Assembly: GCA_028289465.1 (NCBI GenBank) | Contig: JANQPM010000019.1 | Span: 1-33,925 of the forward strand | Length of the DNA: 33,925 nt | Reading direction: 5' to 3' | Source of the DNA: Lysobacterales bacterium | GTDB lineage: Bacteria; Pseudomonadota; Gammaproteobacteria; Xanthomonadales; SZUA-36 | Shown here: piece by piece, positions 1 to 7,365 of the stretch | Layout: each line of letters starts with the position of its first letter | Position numbering within the stretch: the first letter of the stretch is position 1 | The notes under the pieces: model-generated | The model's input: only the letters and a program-made list of their open reading frames with translations | What the model was told of the DNA's origin: nothing | Database searches by the model: none | Translations under genes and position numbers: made by a program

Positions 1-267
1 CCGGGGCGTGACGGTACCGATTTCGATAAAGCCGAAGCCGAGCCCGGCCAGCGCATCGATGAAGTCGCCGTTCTTGTCCAGTCCGGCGGCCAGCCCGACC
101 GGGTTCGAAAAGCGGATACCCATCGCCTCGACCGGCATCTCGCGGGTCGAACACAGCCATCGGTTTGTGCCCAGCCTGGCGCCGAACTTCAGTCCTTCGA
201 GCGCCAGGTCATGGGCCAGTTCGGGGGGGGCGGCAAACAGCGCCTGTCTGAGTAGCCTATAGATCAA
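1..267 (-). CDS. pyrD: Dihydroorotate dehydrogenase (quinone), N-terminal part, cut by window edge
   Basis: The reverse strand encodes the first 89 codons of class 2 dihydroorotate dehydrogenase, the membrane-associated flavoenzyme that oxidises dihydroorotate to orotate in pyrimidine synthesis. The helical N-terminus ([17 protein letters not shown]) and the FMN-barrel opening ([19 protein letters not shown], then [11 protein letters not shown]) match the family closely. No ATG lies at the expected start. A TTG at 265-267 gives [11 protein letters not shown], which aligns with the usual MYYPFVRKALF beginning. This start overlaps the last codons and stop of the aldehyde dehydrogenase gene by 11 bases, which suggests translational coupling. 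The rest of the gene lies outside the window. The product is confident; the TTG start is inference. Confidence 0.88.
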   Translation of the reverse strand, partial: MIYRLLRQALFAAPPELAHDLALEGLKFGARLGTNRWLCSTREMPVEAMGIRFSNPVGLAAGLDKNGDFIDALAGLGFGFIEIGTVTPR

Positions 268-1774
268 ATTTGATGCCCTGGGCCAGCGGCAGGTCGCTGC
301 CCCAGTTGATCGTGTTGGTTTGCCGGCGCATATAGGCCTTCCACGAATCGGAACCCGATTCCCGGCCGCCGCCGGTCTCCTTTTCACCGCCGAACGCGCC
401 GCCGATTTCGGCCCCGGAGGTACCGATGTTGACATTCGCGATACCGCAGTCGGAACCAGCTGAGGATAAGAACGCCTCGGCGTTGCGGATATCGTTGGTG
501 AAGATGGCCGAGGACAGGCCCTGCGCGACGCCGTTTTGCATCGCGATGACATCGTCGATCGAACCGAACGGAATGACGTACAGAATCGGCGCGAAGGTTT
601 CGCTTTGTACGATGTCCCAGTGGTTTTCCGCTCGAACGATAGCCGGTTCGACGAAATACCCGGGCCGGTCAATGCGCCGGCCGCCGGCCAGTATTTCGCC
701 GCCGGTATTCTCAGCGGCGGTCAGTGCAGCCTCGAAGCGTTGCACCGCCGCTTCGTCGGTCAGCGGGCCCATCAAGGTGTCGGCATCCAGCGGGTCGCCG
801 ATACGCACCTGCCGGTATGCTTTTACCAGTGCTTCGGTGACTTCGTCCAGCATCGATTCGTGCACGAACAGGCGCCGCGTGGAGGTGCAGCGCTGACCCG
901 CCGTGCCGACCGCGCCAAACACCACGGCCGGAATTGCCAGCTTCAGATCGGCGCTTCGGTCGATGATCAGTGCGTTGTTGCCGCCGAGCTCCAGCAGGCT
1001 GCGGCCCATTCTGGCGGCCACCCGGGCGCCGACCTGCTTGCCGATCGCGCAGGAGCCGGTGAACGACATCAGGTCGACCCGGGTGTCGCCCACAAAGCGT
1101 TCCGCCAGGCTATGACCGTGCTCCATGAAACTGAGAAAAATAGGGGGGAAACCGGCATTTTCCAGCGCGTCGTTGCAGATTTTCTGCACCGCCACGCAGC
1201 ACAGCGCGCCTTTGGGCGATGGCTTCCAGACCGTCGCGTTACCACAGATCGCGGCCAGAAAGGAATTCCAGGACCAAACGGCAACCGGGAAATTGAAGGC
1301 CGAGATCACGCCGACCAGACCCAGCGGATGCCACTGCTCGTACATTCGATGCTGCGGGCGTTCCGAATGCATCGTGTAACCATATAACATACGCGACTGG
1401 CCGACGGCGAAGTCGCCGATATCGATCATTTCCTGAACTTCGCCGTCGCCTTCGGCCTTGATTTTGCCCATTTCCAGGCTGACCAGGCTGCCGAGCGGGT
1501 CTTTGAAACGGCGCAGCGCATCGGTGACCAGCCTGACCGCTTCGCCGCGTCTCGGCGCCGGCACACTGCGCCAGTACTGGAACACCTTGCGGGCCGTTTC
1601 GATGACCCGTTCATAGTCGGCTTCCGATGCGGAGTGGACGCGGGCGATCACCTCGCCGGTGGTCGGGTTGATCGATTCGATAACACCCGCATCGGTGGTG
1701 CTCGACCATTCGCCGTCGCCGAAGTAGGCGCCCGGGTTGACTGCTTCGATGCCAAGTTGCTTGAGAAAATCCAT
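257..1774 (-). CDS. amaB: Aldehyde dehydrogenase family 7 (alpha-aminoadipic semialdehyde dehydrogenase type)
   Basis: This 505-residue protein is an NAD(P)-dependent aldehyde dehydrogenase of the ALDH7 (antiquitin) family. In bacteria these enzymes commonly oxidise alpha-aminoadipate semialdehyde in lysine catabolism. The general-base Glu262 lies in [11 protein letters not shown] and the nucleophile Cys296 in [12 protein letters not shown]. The antiquitin C-terminal block ([18 protein letters not shown], then [20 protein letters not shown], then LPLAQGIKF) is intact. Length is normal for the family. The upstream side is repeat DNA and the downstream end overlaps pyrD, so the two probably share a transcript, although their pathways have no obvious link. 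The family is certain; the physiological aldehyde is inferred from family knowledge only, and the gene symbol is tentative. Confidence 0.88.
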   Translation of the reverse strand: MDFLKQLGIEAVNPGAYFGDGEWSSTTDAGVIESINPTTGEVIARVHSASEADYERVIETARKVFQYWRSVPAPRRGEAVRLVTDALRRFKDPLGSLVSLEMGKIKAEGDGEVQEMIDIGDFAVGQSRMLYGYTMHSERPQHRMYEQWHPLGLVGVISAFNFPVAVWSWNSFLAAICGNATVWKPSPKGALCCVAVQKICNDALENAGFPPIFLSFMEHGHSLAERFVGDTRVDLMSFTGSCAIGKQVGARVAARMGRSLLELGGNNALIIDRSADLKLAIPAVVFGAVGTAGQRCTSTRRLFVHESMLDEVTEALVKAYRQVRIGDPLDADTLMGPLTDEAAVQRFEAALTAAENTGGEILAGGRRIDRPGYFVEPAIVRAENHWDIVQSETFAPILYVIPFGSIDDVIAMQNGVAQGLSSAIFTNDIRNAEAFLSSAGSDCGIANVNIGTSGAEIGGAFGGEKETGGGRESGSDSWKAYMRRQTNTINWGSDLPLAQGIKFDL

Positions 1775-1828
1775 GAATGATGGCCTTTGCGCTGATTCGG
1801 TGGTTTATAACCGCTTATTATCGCATTC

Positions 1829-2097
1829 CTGGGAGCCGCAGGCGACCCGCCGGAGCGGGCGCCGTGACGCATGGCTTCTTGCGCGTTGCGCAAACCGCCA
1901 GGCTTCCCTTGGCTTGCTCTCCCGGTGGGGTGAGTGAGCAATGCGTGCGGCACCAAAGGGGTTGCGTCTTCGTTCTACGTTGTCTTGCGGTTTTCGTCCG
2001 CACGCGCTTAACGGTTCCGTCAGAAGGCTTCTTCGCTATCGCGAAACCGCCATCTGACTCCACCTACGCTACGAAAGAAGCGGGTGCAAGGCACCTT
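1829..2097. repeat. Intergenic mosaic element, copy A
   Basis: This non-coding block shares its order of segments with the copy at 29758-30193. It begins with GGGAGCCGCAGGCGACCCGCC (the tail end, preceded by TTATTATC at 1815-1822) and finishes with GAAGCGGGTGCAAGG then CACCTT (the head end). It contains hairpins at 1873-1899 (stem TTGCGC/GCGCAA) and 2026-2051 (TTCGC/GCGAA), each flanked by GGCTTC and AACCGCC. It lies between the start of the ALDH gene and the rpoE promoter. Short open frames cross it, but none resembles a protein. Reported from direct comparison of the copies within this window. Confidence 0.8.
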
Positions 2098-2345
2098 CTC
2101 TTTGCTGCGCATCCCTGTAGCGGAACTATCGCTGGCCGATTCGGTCCGATCGAAGCAATGTCCGAAGGCGCTGTATGCGGTACTTCGGCGAATGCTGCGA
2201 TACCCGGTTTTTCGGGTCAGGGCAGCAGTGCAAGCGCGGCCGCGGCTCTTGCAGTTCGACTGTGGACTGGGAAGGTGGGCATGATATCCTTCCCGCTTCG
2301 CGCGTACCGGCGGATCGGTGCGTTAAAACAACGTTAAAAATCGTA
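2098..2345. other. Intergenic stretch without a recognisable gene
   Basis: Between the repeat element and the rpoE promoter no credible gene is visible. Two small structures can be seen: a hairpin ACCCG/CGGGT with a GTTTTT loop at 2202-2217, and an adjacent direct repeat CGTTAAAA-CAA-CGTTAAAA at about 2321-2339. Either could belong to the rpoE control region, but I see no further support. Confidence 0.4.
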
Positions 2346-2371
2346 GAACTTAACGGTCTGGCCGCGGTCTA
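2346..2371 (+). promoter_or_regulatory. Probable sigma-E (RpoE/AlgU) promoter of the rpoE operon
   Basis: GAACTT at 2346-2351 and TCTA at 2368-2371, separated by 16 bases, match the sigma-E promoter pattern (GAACTT, 16 bases, TCTRA-like). It lies 46 bases upstream of the rpoE start codon. In relatives rpoE/algU drives its own transcription from just such a site, so autoregulation is the natural reading. Confidence 0.7.
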
Positions 2372-2417
2372 GCATTGTGTGGTCGGCCTGGCCGTTTGAA
2401 GGACAAGGCAAGCCCTG

Positions 2418-3002
2418 ATGGGCGAAACACAGGTTGACCAAATACTGGTAGAGCGGGTCCAGAAGGGCGACAAGCGGGCCTTTGATGTACTGGTGCAGAA
2501 ATATCAGCACCGCATCATCAGTTTGATCTCACGCTATGTCTCCGATTCCGGCGATGCGATGGACGTAGCGCAGGAAGCGTTTATCAAGGCCTACCGGGCG
2601 ATCGGCAAGTTCCGCGGCGACAGTGCGTTTTATACCTGGCTGTACCGCATCGCGATCAATACCGCGAAGAACTTTCTGGTTGCGCAGGGCCGCCGCCCTC
2701 CCGCATCGGATATCGATGCCCAGGAGGCCGAGCAGTTTGCCGGCGATACCCGCCTGAAGGACCGGGGTTCGCCAGAGCATGAATTGCTGCGCGAGGAGAT
2801 CGAACAAACGGTTTATTCGACCATCGCCGCGCTACCGGAAGATTTGCGTACCGCGATTATGCTGCGGGAAATGGAAGGCATGAGTTACGAAGAGATCGCC
2901 ACAACGATGGAATGCCCCATCGGAACCGTGCGATCGCGAATTTTCAGGGCACGTGAAGCCATTGACGAAAAATTAAGGCCGCTGATAGATGGCCGGCGTT
3001 GA
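2418..3002 (+). CDS. rpoE: RNA polymerase sigma factor RpoE (AlgU, sigma-E)
   Basis: This 194-residue ECF sigma factor directs transcription of envelope-stress genes. Region 2 is at about residues 15-90 (LVQKYQHRIISLISRYVSD, then DVAQEAFIKAYRAIGKFRG, then AFYTWLYRIAINTAKNFLV). Region 4 with its helix-turn-helix is at about 135-188 (MEGMSYEEIATTMECPIGTV, then RSRIFRARE). The sequence is close to E. coli RpoE and Pseudomonas AlgU throughout. AAGGA lies about 14 bases before the ATG. The stop codon shares one base with the first ATG of the anti-sigma gene, so sigma factor and inhibitor are probably made in step. The sigma-E-type promoter immediately upstream implies self-activation. Confidence 0.97.
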   Translation: MGETQVDQILVERVQKGDKRAFDVLVQKYQHRIISLISRYVSDSGDAMDVAQEAFIKAYRAIGKFRGDSAFYTWLYRIAINTAKNFLVAQGRRPPASDIDAQEAEQFAGDTRLKDRGSPEHELLREEIEQTVYSTIAALPEDLRTAIMLREMEGMSYEEIATTMECPIGTVRSRIFRAREAIDEKLRPLIDGRR

Positions 3003-3736
3003 TGGTCTGGTATAGGGATAACATTAAGATCAGGCACAAGTCAGTGAAGCAGGAAACATTAGAACTTCTTTCAGAGTTTATGGATGGCGAGGGCCATCGC
3101 GACGCCGGCCGGTTTATGGCCAAGCGTCTGGTGGCCGATGAATCGTTGCAGGCCAGCTGGTCGCGCTATCATCTGGTCAGAGATTGCATCAGGAACCGCG
3201 GCCAGGCTTTGGCGGCTGCCGGCCTGAACGACAAAGTGTCGGCAGTGCTCGCACAGGATGATGTGGCGGCGGCAAATACCGTGCGCGGCATGCCGGGCTG
3301 GGTGAAATCGCTGGCCGGTGGCGCGGTCGCTGCCAGCGTGATGCTGACCGCGATATGGTACGTGCAAAGCAATGAAACACCGACAGCAGACGGTGTTGCC
3401 GTCCAGGAACCGGCAGATTTCGTGACGCCGGGGTCCCCACTGGGCGCGGCAATGACACCGGCACCACGGCCGGTCAGTCAAGGCAGCGTCGGTCAAGCGC
3501 CGCTGGCAACGGACAGCCGGAACCGGACCAGCCGGCTGAACGAATACCTGCTGCGGCATAACCAGGCGGTGGCCGGAAACGGCCGGGGCGGTTTTGTGTT
3601 CCTGGTGCCTATCGTTTCTTCGCAAAACGCAGCCGCCACAAATGAAGCCGCGGATATGGAACGGAATGACGCTGCCGCAAACGACAAGGAACCTGACGCG
3701 CCGACGTCAGAAGAGGGTGCCCCGGATTACCGATGA
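3002..3736 (+). CDS. rseA: Anti-sigma-E factor RseA (MucA)
   Basis: This inner-membrane anti-sigma factor binds RpoE on its cytoplasmic side and is degraded in steps under envelope stress. The N-terminal anti-sigma domain begins at ETLELLSEFMDGEG and includes a WSRYHLVRD motif. One membrane helix follows at about residues 103-121 (SLAGGAVAASVMLTAIWYV). The periplasmic C-terminal domain (LNEYLLRHNQAVAG, then GFVFLVPIVSS) resembles the RseB-binding part of MucA. The ATG at 3002 overlaps the rpoE stop by one base; an in-frame GTG at 3044 would give a start closer to typical RseA (MKQETLELL) and cannot be excluded. The stop overlaps the next ATG (ATGA). The acidic C-terminal tail, rich in Ala, Asn and Asp, is longer than usual. 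Confidence 0.92.
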   Translation: MVWYRDNIKIRHKSVKQETLELLSEFMDGEGHRDAGRFMAKRLVADESLQASWSRYHLVRDCIRNRGQALAAAGLNDKVSAVLAQDDVAAANTVRGMPGWVKSLAGGAVAASVMLTAIWYVQSNETPTADGVAVQEPADFVTPGSPLGAAMTPAPRPVSQGSVGQAPLATDSRNRTSRLNEYLLRHNQAVAGNGRGGFVFLVPIVSSQNAAATNEAADMERNDAAANDKEPDAPTSEEGAPDYR

Positions 3737-4719
3737 AACGCTGTAGTGGATTACTTGCGGCCCTGTGTCTGCTAACCATTGCCGGCACGCTGGCGAATGC
3801 CGATTCGGCGACCGTTCACGATTGGCTGCAACGCATGGCCGATGCGATGCAGACCGCCGATTACCAGGGCACTTTCGTCTATGTGCATGATGGTGAACTG
3901 GAATCCATGCGCATTACCCATGTTCACGATGACAGCGGCAGCCGCGAGCGCCTGGTATCGGTCACCGGCGCATTGCGCGAAATCGTGCGCGAGAACGACG
4001 AGTTGCGCTGCGTTTTTCCGGATAACCAGACCATGCTGGTGGATGCATCCGCCGGTGCGCCGCTGGTACCGCTGATTCCGTCCGAAGAACTGCGCCGGCA
4101 GAACGGCCAGTACCGGTTTACGCTGGGATCGCGTGCCCGCGTGGCCGGCCGTGATGCGCAGCAACTAGTGATTATGCCGGTGGACGAATTCCGCTACGGC
4201 TACGAGTTATGGGTGGATGTGGAATACGGCGTATTGCTGAAATCCATATTGCGCGAGGCGGAGAACCGGGTTGTCGCAAAACTGATGTTCACCGATATCC
4301 GTTTCGGTTCGGCGGTCGATATCGCCGAACTCCGGCCGCAGTCTTCGCCCGAACGGTTTGTCTCGGTGCCGATGGGAGTGCCGGCCGGCGAGCCGGCCAG
4401 CATCGGTGAGCCGCCGCGCTGGCATGCATCCCGGCCGCCGCCCGGTTTCAAGCTGGCAGGCCATCGCCACGTCAAAGATTCGGTCGACGGCCGCGCGCCG
4501 CGGCGGGTTTACGAACACCTGGTTTACAGCGACGGACTGGCGTCGGTGTCGATCTACGTCGAGACGCTGCCGGCGGGTCAGTCTTCGGTTTCCGGTTTCA
4601 CCCGGGTCGGTGCGATGAATGCGTATTCCCGGCAACGCGATAACCTGTTGATCACAGCTATCGGCGAGGTGCCGAATGCAACTCTGCAGCGCTTTGCCGA
4701 TCAACTGGTTCAAGAGTAA
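3733..4719 (+). CDS. rseB: Sigma-E regulatory protein RseB (MucB)
   Basis: This 328-residue periplasmic protein binds the periplasmic part of RseA and protects it from cleavage; it is known to sense mislocalised lipopolysaccharide or lipoproteins. A signal peptide occupies about residues 1-23 (hydrophobic LLAALCLLTIAGTLANA). The large LolA-like N-terminal domain begins WLQRMADAMQTADYQGTFVY and includes EYGVLLKSILREAENRVV. The smaller C-terminal domain follows from about residue 235 (HLVYSDGLASVSIYVETLP). The start overlaps the rseA stop by four bases (ATGA), indicating coupled translation. Its downstream neighbour is a 358-base repeat element rather than rseC directly, which is unusual because rseB and rseC normally sit close together. 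Confidence 0.95.
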   Translation: MKRCSGLLAALCLLTIAGTLANADSATVHDWLQRMADAMQTADYQGTFVYVHDGELESMRITHVHDDSGSRERLVSVTGALREIVRENDELRCVFPDNQTMLVDASAGAPLVPLIPSEELRRQNGQYRFTLGSRARVAGRDAQQLVIMPVDEFRYGYELWVDVEYGVLLKSILREAENRVVAKLMFTDIRFGSAVDIAELRPQSSPERFVSVPMGVPAGEPASIGEPPRWHASRPPPGFKLAGHRHVKDSVDGRAPRRVYEHLVYSDGLASVSIYVETLPAGQSSVSGFTRVGAMNAYSRQRDNLLITAIGEVPNATLQRFADQLVQE

Positions 4720-4720
4720 T

Positions 4721-5078
4721 TTAAGGAGTCTTGCGTCCGCTTCTTTCGCCTGACGGCGAAAACCGCAACCGCAAGACGGCATGGGTTTGTATGGATTCCT
4801 GCCTCTGATTCGCTGCGCGAACCAACCGGCTGGAATCGGCGGAGTCTTGCGCCCGCTTCTTTCGCCTGGCGGCGAAAACCGCAACCGCACGCCCTGCGGC
4901 CTCCCAGTCCGGCTTCTTTCCTTTGGAAAACCGCCAGACTGTCCAGCCTGGGCTACGGCATGGGTTTAATGGATTCCTGCCTTCGATTCGCTTCGCGAAC
5001 CAACCGGCCGGAATCGGCGGAGTCTTGTGTCCGCTTCTTTCGCCTGACGGCGAAAACCGCAATCGCAAGATACCTTAA
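4721..5078. repeat. Intergenic mosaic element, copy E, bounded by inverted ends
   Basis: The stretch opens with TTAAGGAGTCTTGCG (4721-4735), directly after the rseB stop, and closes with its near-exact inverse CGCAAGATACCTTAA (5064-5078, 13 of 15 matching). Inside are three copies of the head module, GGAGTCTTGCG..CGCTTCTTTCG..CGAAAACCGCAA, at about 4724-4775, 4840-4888 and 5019-5070. Two copies of the linker ATGGGTTT..ATGGATTCCTGCC also occur. Six hairpins lie at 4739-4766, 4807-4827, 4855-4882, 4911-4935, 4985-5005 and 5033-5060. It splits rseB from rseC and contains no gene. Confidence 0.85.
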
Positions 5079-5090
5079 TTCGGACAGTCG

Positions 5091-5576
5091 ATGATTGAAC
5101 AGCAGGGGATTGTTACCGCGGTCGGGAATGGTACGACCACCGTCACGCTGGGACCTGCCCAGGGTTGCGCGATATGCGAGAAAGGGCAGGGGTGCGGTGC
5201 CGGTATCTTTGCCAGATGGCTGCCGCAGACTCCGATGAGCCTGCCATTTACCGGATATCGCGGGTACCGGGTGGGCCAGGTTGTCAGAGTTGGCATACCG
5301 GGGGTACTGGTATTGCGTTTGGCCTGGCTCAGCTATGGTATGCCGCTGCTGGCGGCGTTGGCGGCCGCGGCGTTGACTCAGTATTTTCTGACTGCGGGCT
5401 CGGGCGGCGGTCTGACCGATTTGCTGGTATTGCTGGCCGCGCTGGCAGCGGGCTATTTCGTTTTGCGCTTAAACAGCCGCCGCCGCGGACTGGCAATCAG
5501 TACCCGTTCGGTGGTTCTTTTGGCTGCCGACAACCGCTCGTCGAGCAAATCAAACGCTTGCTACCGTAAGTATTGA
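5091..5576 (+). CDS. rseC: RseC/MucC-family sigma-E regulatory membrane protein
   Basis: This 161-residue protein matches the RseC/MucC family, inner-membrane proteins that modulate sigma-E signalling. In some bacteria they are also linked to electron transfer to the SoxR-reducing system. The N-terminal cytoplasmic part carries a cysteine cluster at Cys26, Cys29 and Cys35 (GCAICEKGQGCGAG), as the family typically has. Two membrane helices follow at about residues 73-101 and 108-127. The ATG follows the repeat element by 12 bases, and no strong ribosome-binding sequence is visible. Its stop TGA falls at 5574-5576, immediately before the palindrome at 5578-5589 and the possible mucD promoter. 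Confidence 0.88.
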   Translation: MIEQQGIVTAVGNGTTTVTLGPAQGCAICEKGQGCGAGIFARWLPQTPMSLPFTGYRGYRVGQVVRVGIPGVLVLRLAWLSYGMPLLAALAAAALTQYFLTAGSGGGLTDLLVLLAALAAGYFVLRLNSRRRGLAISTRSVVLLAADNRSSSKSNACYRKY

Positions 5577-5602
5577 ACTTTTCGAAAAGAACCCCTTCTC
5601 TA
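5575..5602 (+). promoter_or_regulatory. Possible sigma-E-type promoter for mucD, with palindrome
   Basis: GAACTT at 5575-5580 and TCTCTA at 5597-5602 are spaced by 16 bases, a weaker version of the site in front of rpoE. The perfect 12-base palindrome CTTTTCGAAAAG (5578-5589) overlaps it. Do-type proteases are classical sigma-E targets, so a promoter here is plausible, but the -10 part is poor. Confidence 0.35.
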
Positions 5603-5652
5603 TTCAAGTAGTCAAATGACGCGGCATTCTGCATCGGCGGGAATTCCCGTGT

Positions 5653-5703
5653 AGTAGAAACCCATAGTGGAAACCGCCAGTAGAAACAGTAGTAGAGTGA
5701 AAC
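5653..5703 (+). repeat. Short phased repeats AGTRGAAAC upstream of mucD
   Basis: AGTAGAAAC (5653-5661), AGTGGAAAC (5666-5674) and AGTAGAAAC (5679-5687) follow one another at exactly 13-base steps. A looser fourth copy, AGTAGAGTGAAAC, occurs at 5691-5703. A perfect palindrome CGGGAATTCCCG (5638-5649) precedes them. The array ends 18 bases before the mucD start codon. Its role is unknown; it could be a binding array or part of the mRNA leader. Confidence 0.6.
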
Positions 5704-5721
5704 TGCTTTTATCGAGGTGAA

Positions 5722-7158
5722 ATGGTGAAGAAACTTCAAATATTAACGACGACCAAGGTTTTCTCGGCGGCCGTCCTGCTGGGGCTGGCCGGCATGCTGC
5801 AGACGGCAGCCGCCGACCTGCCGGATTTTACCGGACTGGTCGAAGAGGCCAGTCCGTCGGTGGTTAACATCACCACCAGTACGTTCGGCCGCGACCGGCA
5901 GCGGTCCGAACAGGAATTACCGGAACTCTTCCGTCGTTTTTTCGATACGCCGTATGAAGAAGATGATGATTCGCAGCAGCGGCGGTTCCGCCAGGAGCGG
6001 CGCAGCGGCGGTTCCGGGTTCATCGTTGACCCGAACGGCTACATCATTACCAATCACCACGTCGTCGACGGCGCCGAAGAAATTCTCGTGCAGCTCGCCG
6101 ACCGGCGAGAGTATGAGGCCACGCTGGTCGGCTCGGATGCGCAGAGCGATATTGCGCTGCTGAAGATCGACGGCGACCGGTTTCCGGCACTGGAAATGGG
6201 CAGTTCCGAGGATCTGAAACTCGGTGAATGGGTGATTGCGATCGGCTCGCCGTTCGGCTTCGAACAGTCGGTAACTGCCGGTATCGTCAGTGCCAAAGGC
6301 CGCAGCAACAATTCTCAACAATATGTGCCGTTCATTCAGACCGATGTGCCGATCAACCGCGGCAATTCGGGCGGTCCGCTATTGAATATGAAGGGCGAAG
6401 TGGTCGGCGTGAACTCCTGGATTCTGAGTTCCAACGGCGGCTTTATCGGGCTTTCGTTCTCCATTCCAATCGAAGTGGCTTCGAATTCCGCCAGCCAACT
6501 GCGGCAATTCGGCCGTGTTTCGCGTGGCCTGCTCGGCGTGAATATCGAGCCGGTCAACCGCGATTTGGCCAAGGTGCTTAATCTCGACCGGCCACGCGGT
6601 GCGCTGGTCAATCGCGTTGAACCGAAGAGCGCCGCCGACAAAGCCGGCGTACAAGTCGGGGATGTCATTCTGGCCTTTAACGGCAAGTCTATCGAGGAGT
6701 TCAGCGATTTGCCGCCATTGGTCGGTGCACTGCGCCCCGGAACCAGCGCTGATCTGGTGATTTCACGTGACGGCCGCCAGCGGGTCTTGCAGACCCGAAT
6801 CGGCGAACGCCAGGAAGAAAATGTGGTACCGGCCAGTCTGGAAGCGGACGACGGCGGTTTCAGCAATTCGTTGGGTGTGATCGTCGAACCGATTCCGGAC
6901 ACTTTGCGCGAACAGTTCGATGATCTCGATGGCGGCGTTGTTGTACGCGAGGTGGAAAGCGAAGCGGCCTGGCGTGCCGGTGTGCGCCCCGGTGATGTGG
7001 TGGTTCGCCTGAACCGCAAGCGCATCGAGAGCGTACGCGATTTCCGGGACTTTGCCGACTCGGTTAAAACCGGTGAAACCATTGCGGTGCTGCTGCTGCA
7101 GCGCGGCGTCCCGAACTTCATCGCCTACACGGTAGAAGCGGAAACCGAAGAAGGCTGA
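5722..7158 (+). CDS. mucD: Do-type periplasmic serine endoprotease (MucD/DegQ/DegP family)
   Basis: This 478-residue periplasmic protease-chaperone degrades misfolded envelope proteins. A signal peptide is present at about residues 1-31 (VFSAAVLLGLAGMLQTAAA). The trypsin-like domain has the full triad: His113 (TNHHVVDGA), Asp143 (QSDIALLKI) and Ser216 (RGNSGGPL). Two PDZ domains follow at roughly 265-360 (GLLGVNIEPVNRDLA, then GVQVGDVILAFNG) and 385-470 (GVRPGDVVVRLNRK). GAGGTGA sits just before the ATG. Its position at the end of the rpoE-rseABC cluster matches Pseudomonas mucD, where it restrains sigma-E activation by removing misfolded signals. A terminator-like hairpin lies 82 bases downstream. 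Confidence 0.96.
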   Translation: MVKKLQILTTTKVFSAAVLLGLAGMLQTAAADLPDFTGLVEEASPSVVNITTSTFGRDRQRSEQELPELFRRFFDTPYEEDDDSQQRRFRQERRSGGSGFIVDPNGYIITNHHVVDGAEEILVQLADRREYEATLVGSDAQSDIALLKIDGDRFPALEMGSSEDLKLGEWVIAIGSPFGFEQSVTAGIVSAKGRSNNSQQYVPFIQTDVPINRGNSGGPLLNMKGEVVGVNSWILSSNGGFIGLSFSIPIEVASNSASQLRQFGRVSRGLLGVNIEPVNRDLAKVLNLDRPRGALVNRVEPKSAADKAGVQVGDVILAFNGKSIEEFSDLPPLVGALRPGTSADLVISRDGRQRVLQTRIGERQEENVVPASLEADDGGFSNSLGVIVEPIPDTLREQFDDLDGGVVVREVESEAAWRAGVRPGDVVVRLNRKRIESVRDFRDFADSVKTGETIAVLLLQRGVPNFIAYTVEAETEEG

Positions 7159-7240
7159 TAGCTTCCTACAATCGGGCAAGTCGTCTTCCGTATAGGTCAA
7201 AGCCGGGCGCTACGGTATAATTCCACCGGTTCTGGCATGA

Positions 7241-7270
7241 GCCACCAGTCCTTGCGGGCTGGTGGCTTTT
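7241..7270 (+). terminator. Rho-independent terminator after mucD
   Basis: GCCACCAG (7241-7248) pairs perfectly with CTGGTGGC (7259-7266) around a 10-base loop and is followed by TTTT. It lies between mucD and lepA. A TATAAT hexamer sits 19 bases upstream of it (7216-7221), so it might instead attenuate a short transcript leading into lepA. Confidence 0.75.
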
Positions 7271-7365
7271 GCTATGGCAGCGCGAGAAAACCTGTCCGGC
7301 CCGCGCCGGGTGGCGTTAGCCAAGTGTGCTAACCCAGACATTAACTGTTGATATTAAATCCGCGG

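Noticed and set aside
223-230. Run of eight G residues in pyrD as a possible frameshift
   Set aside because: The pyrD frame reads through it correctly (Ala-Pro-Pro) with family-typical sequence on both sides.
1777-2337. Open frames within the ALDH-rpoE gap
   Set aside because: They run through the repeat element and are repeated in kind at its other copies; the protein sequence matches nothing and reflects the DNA repeat.
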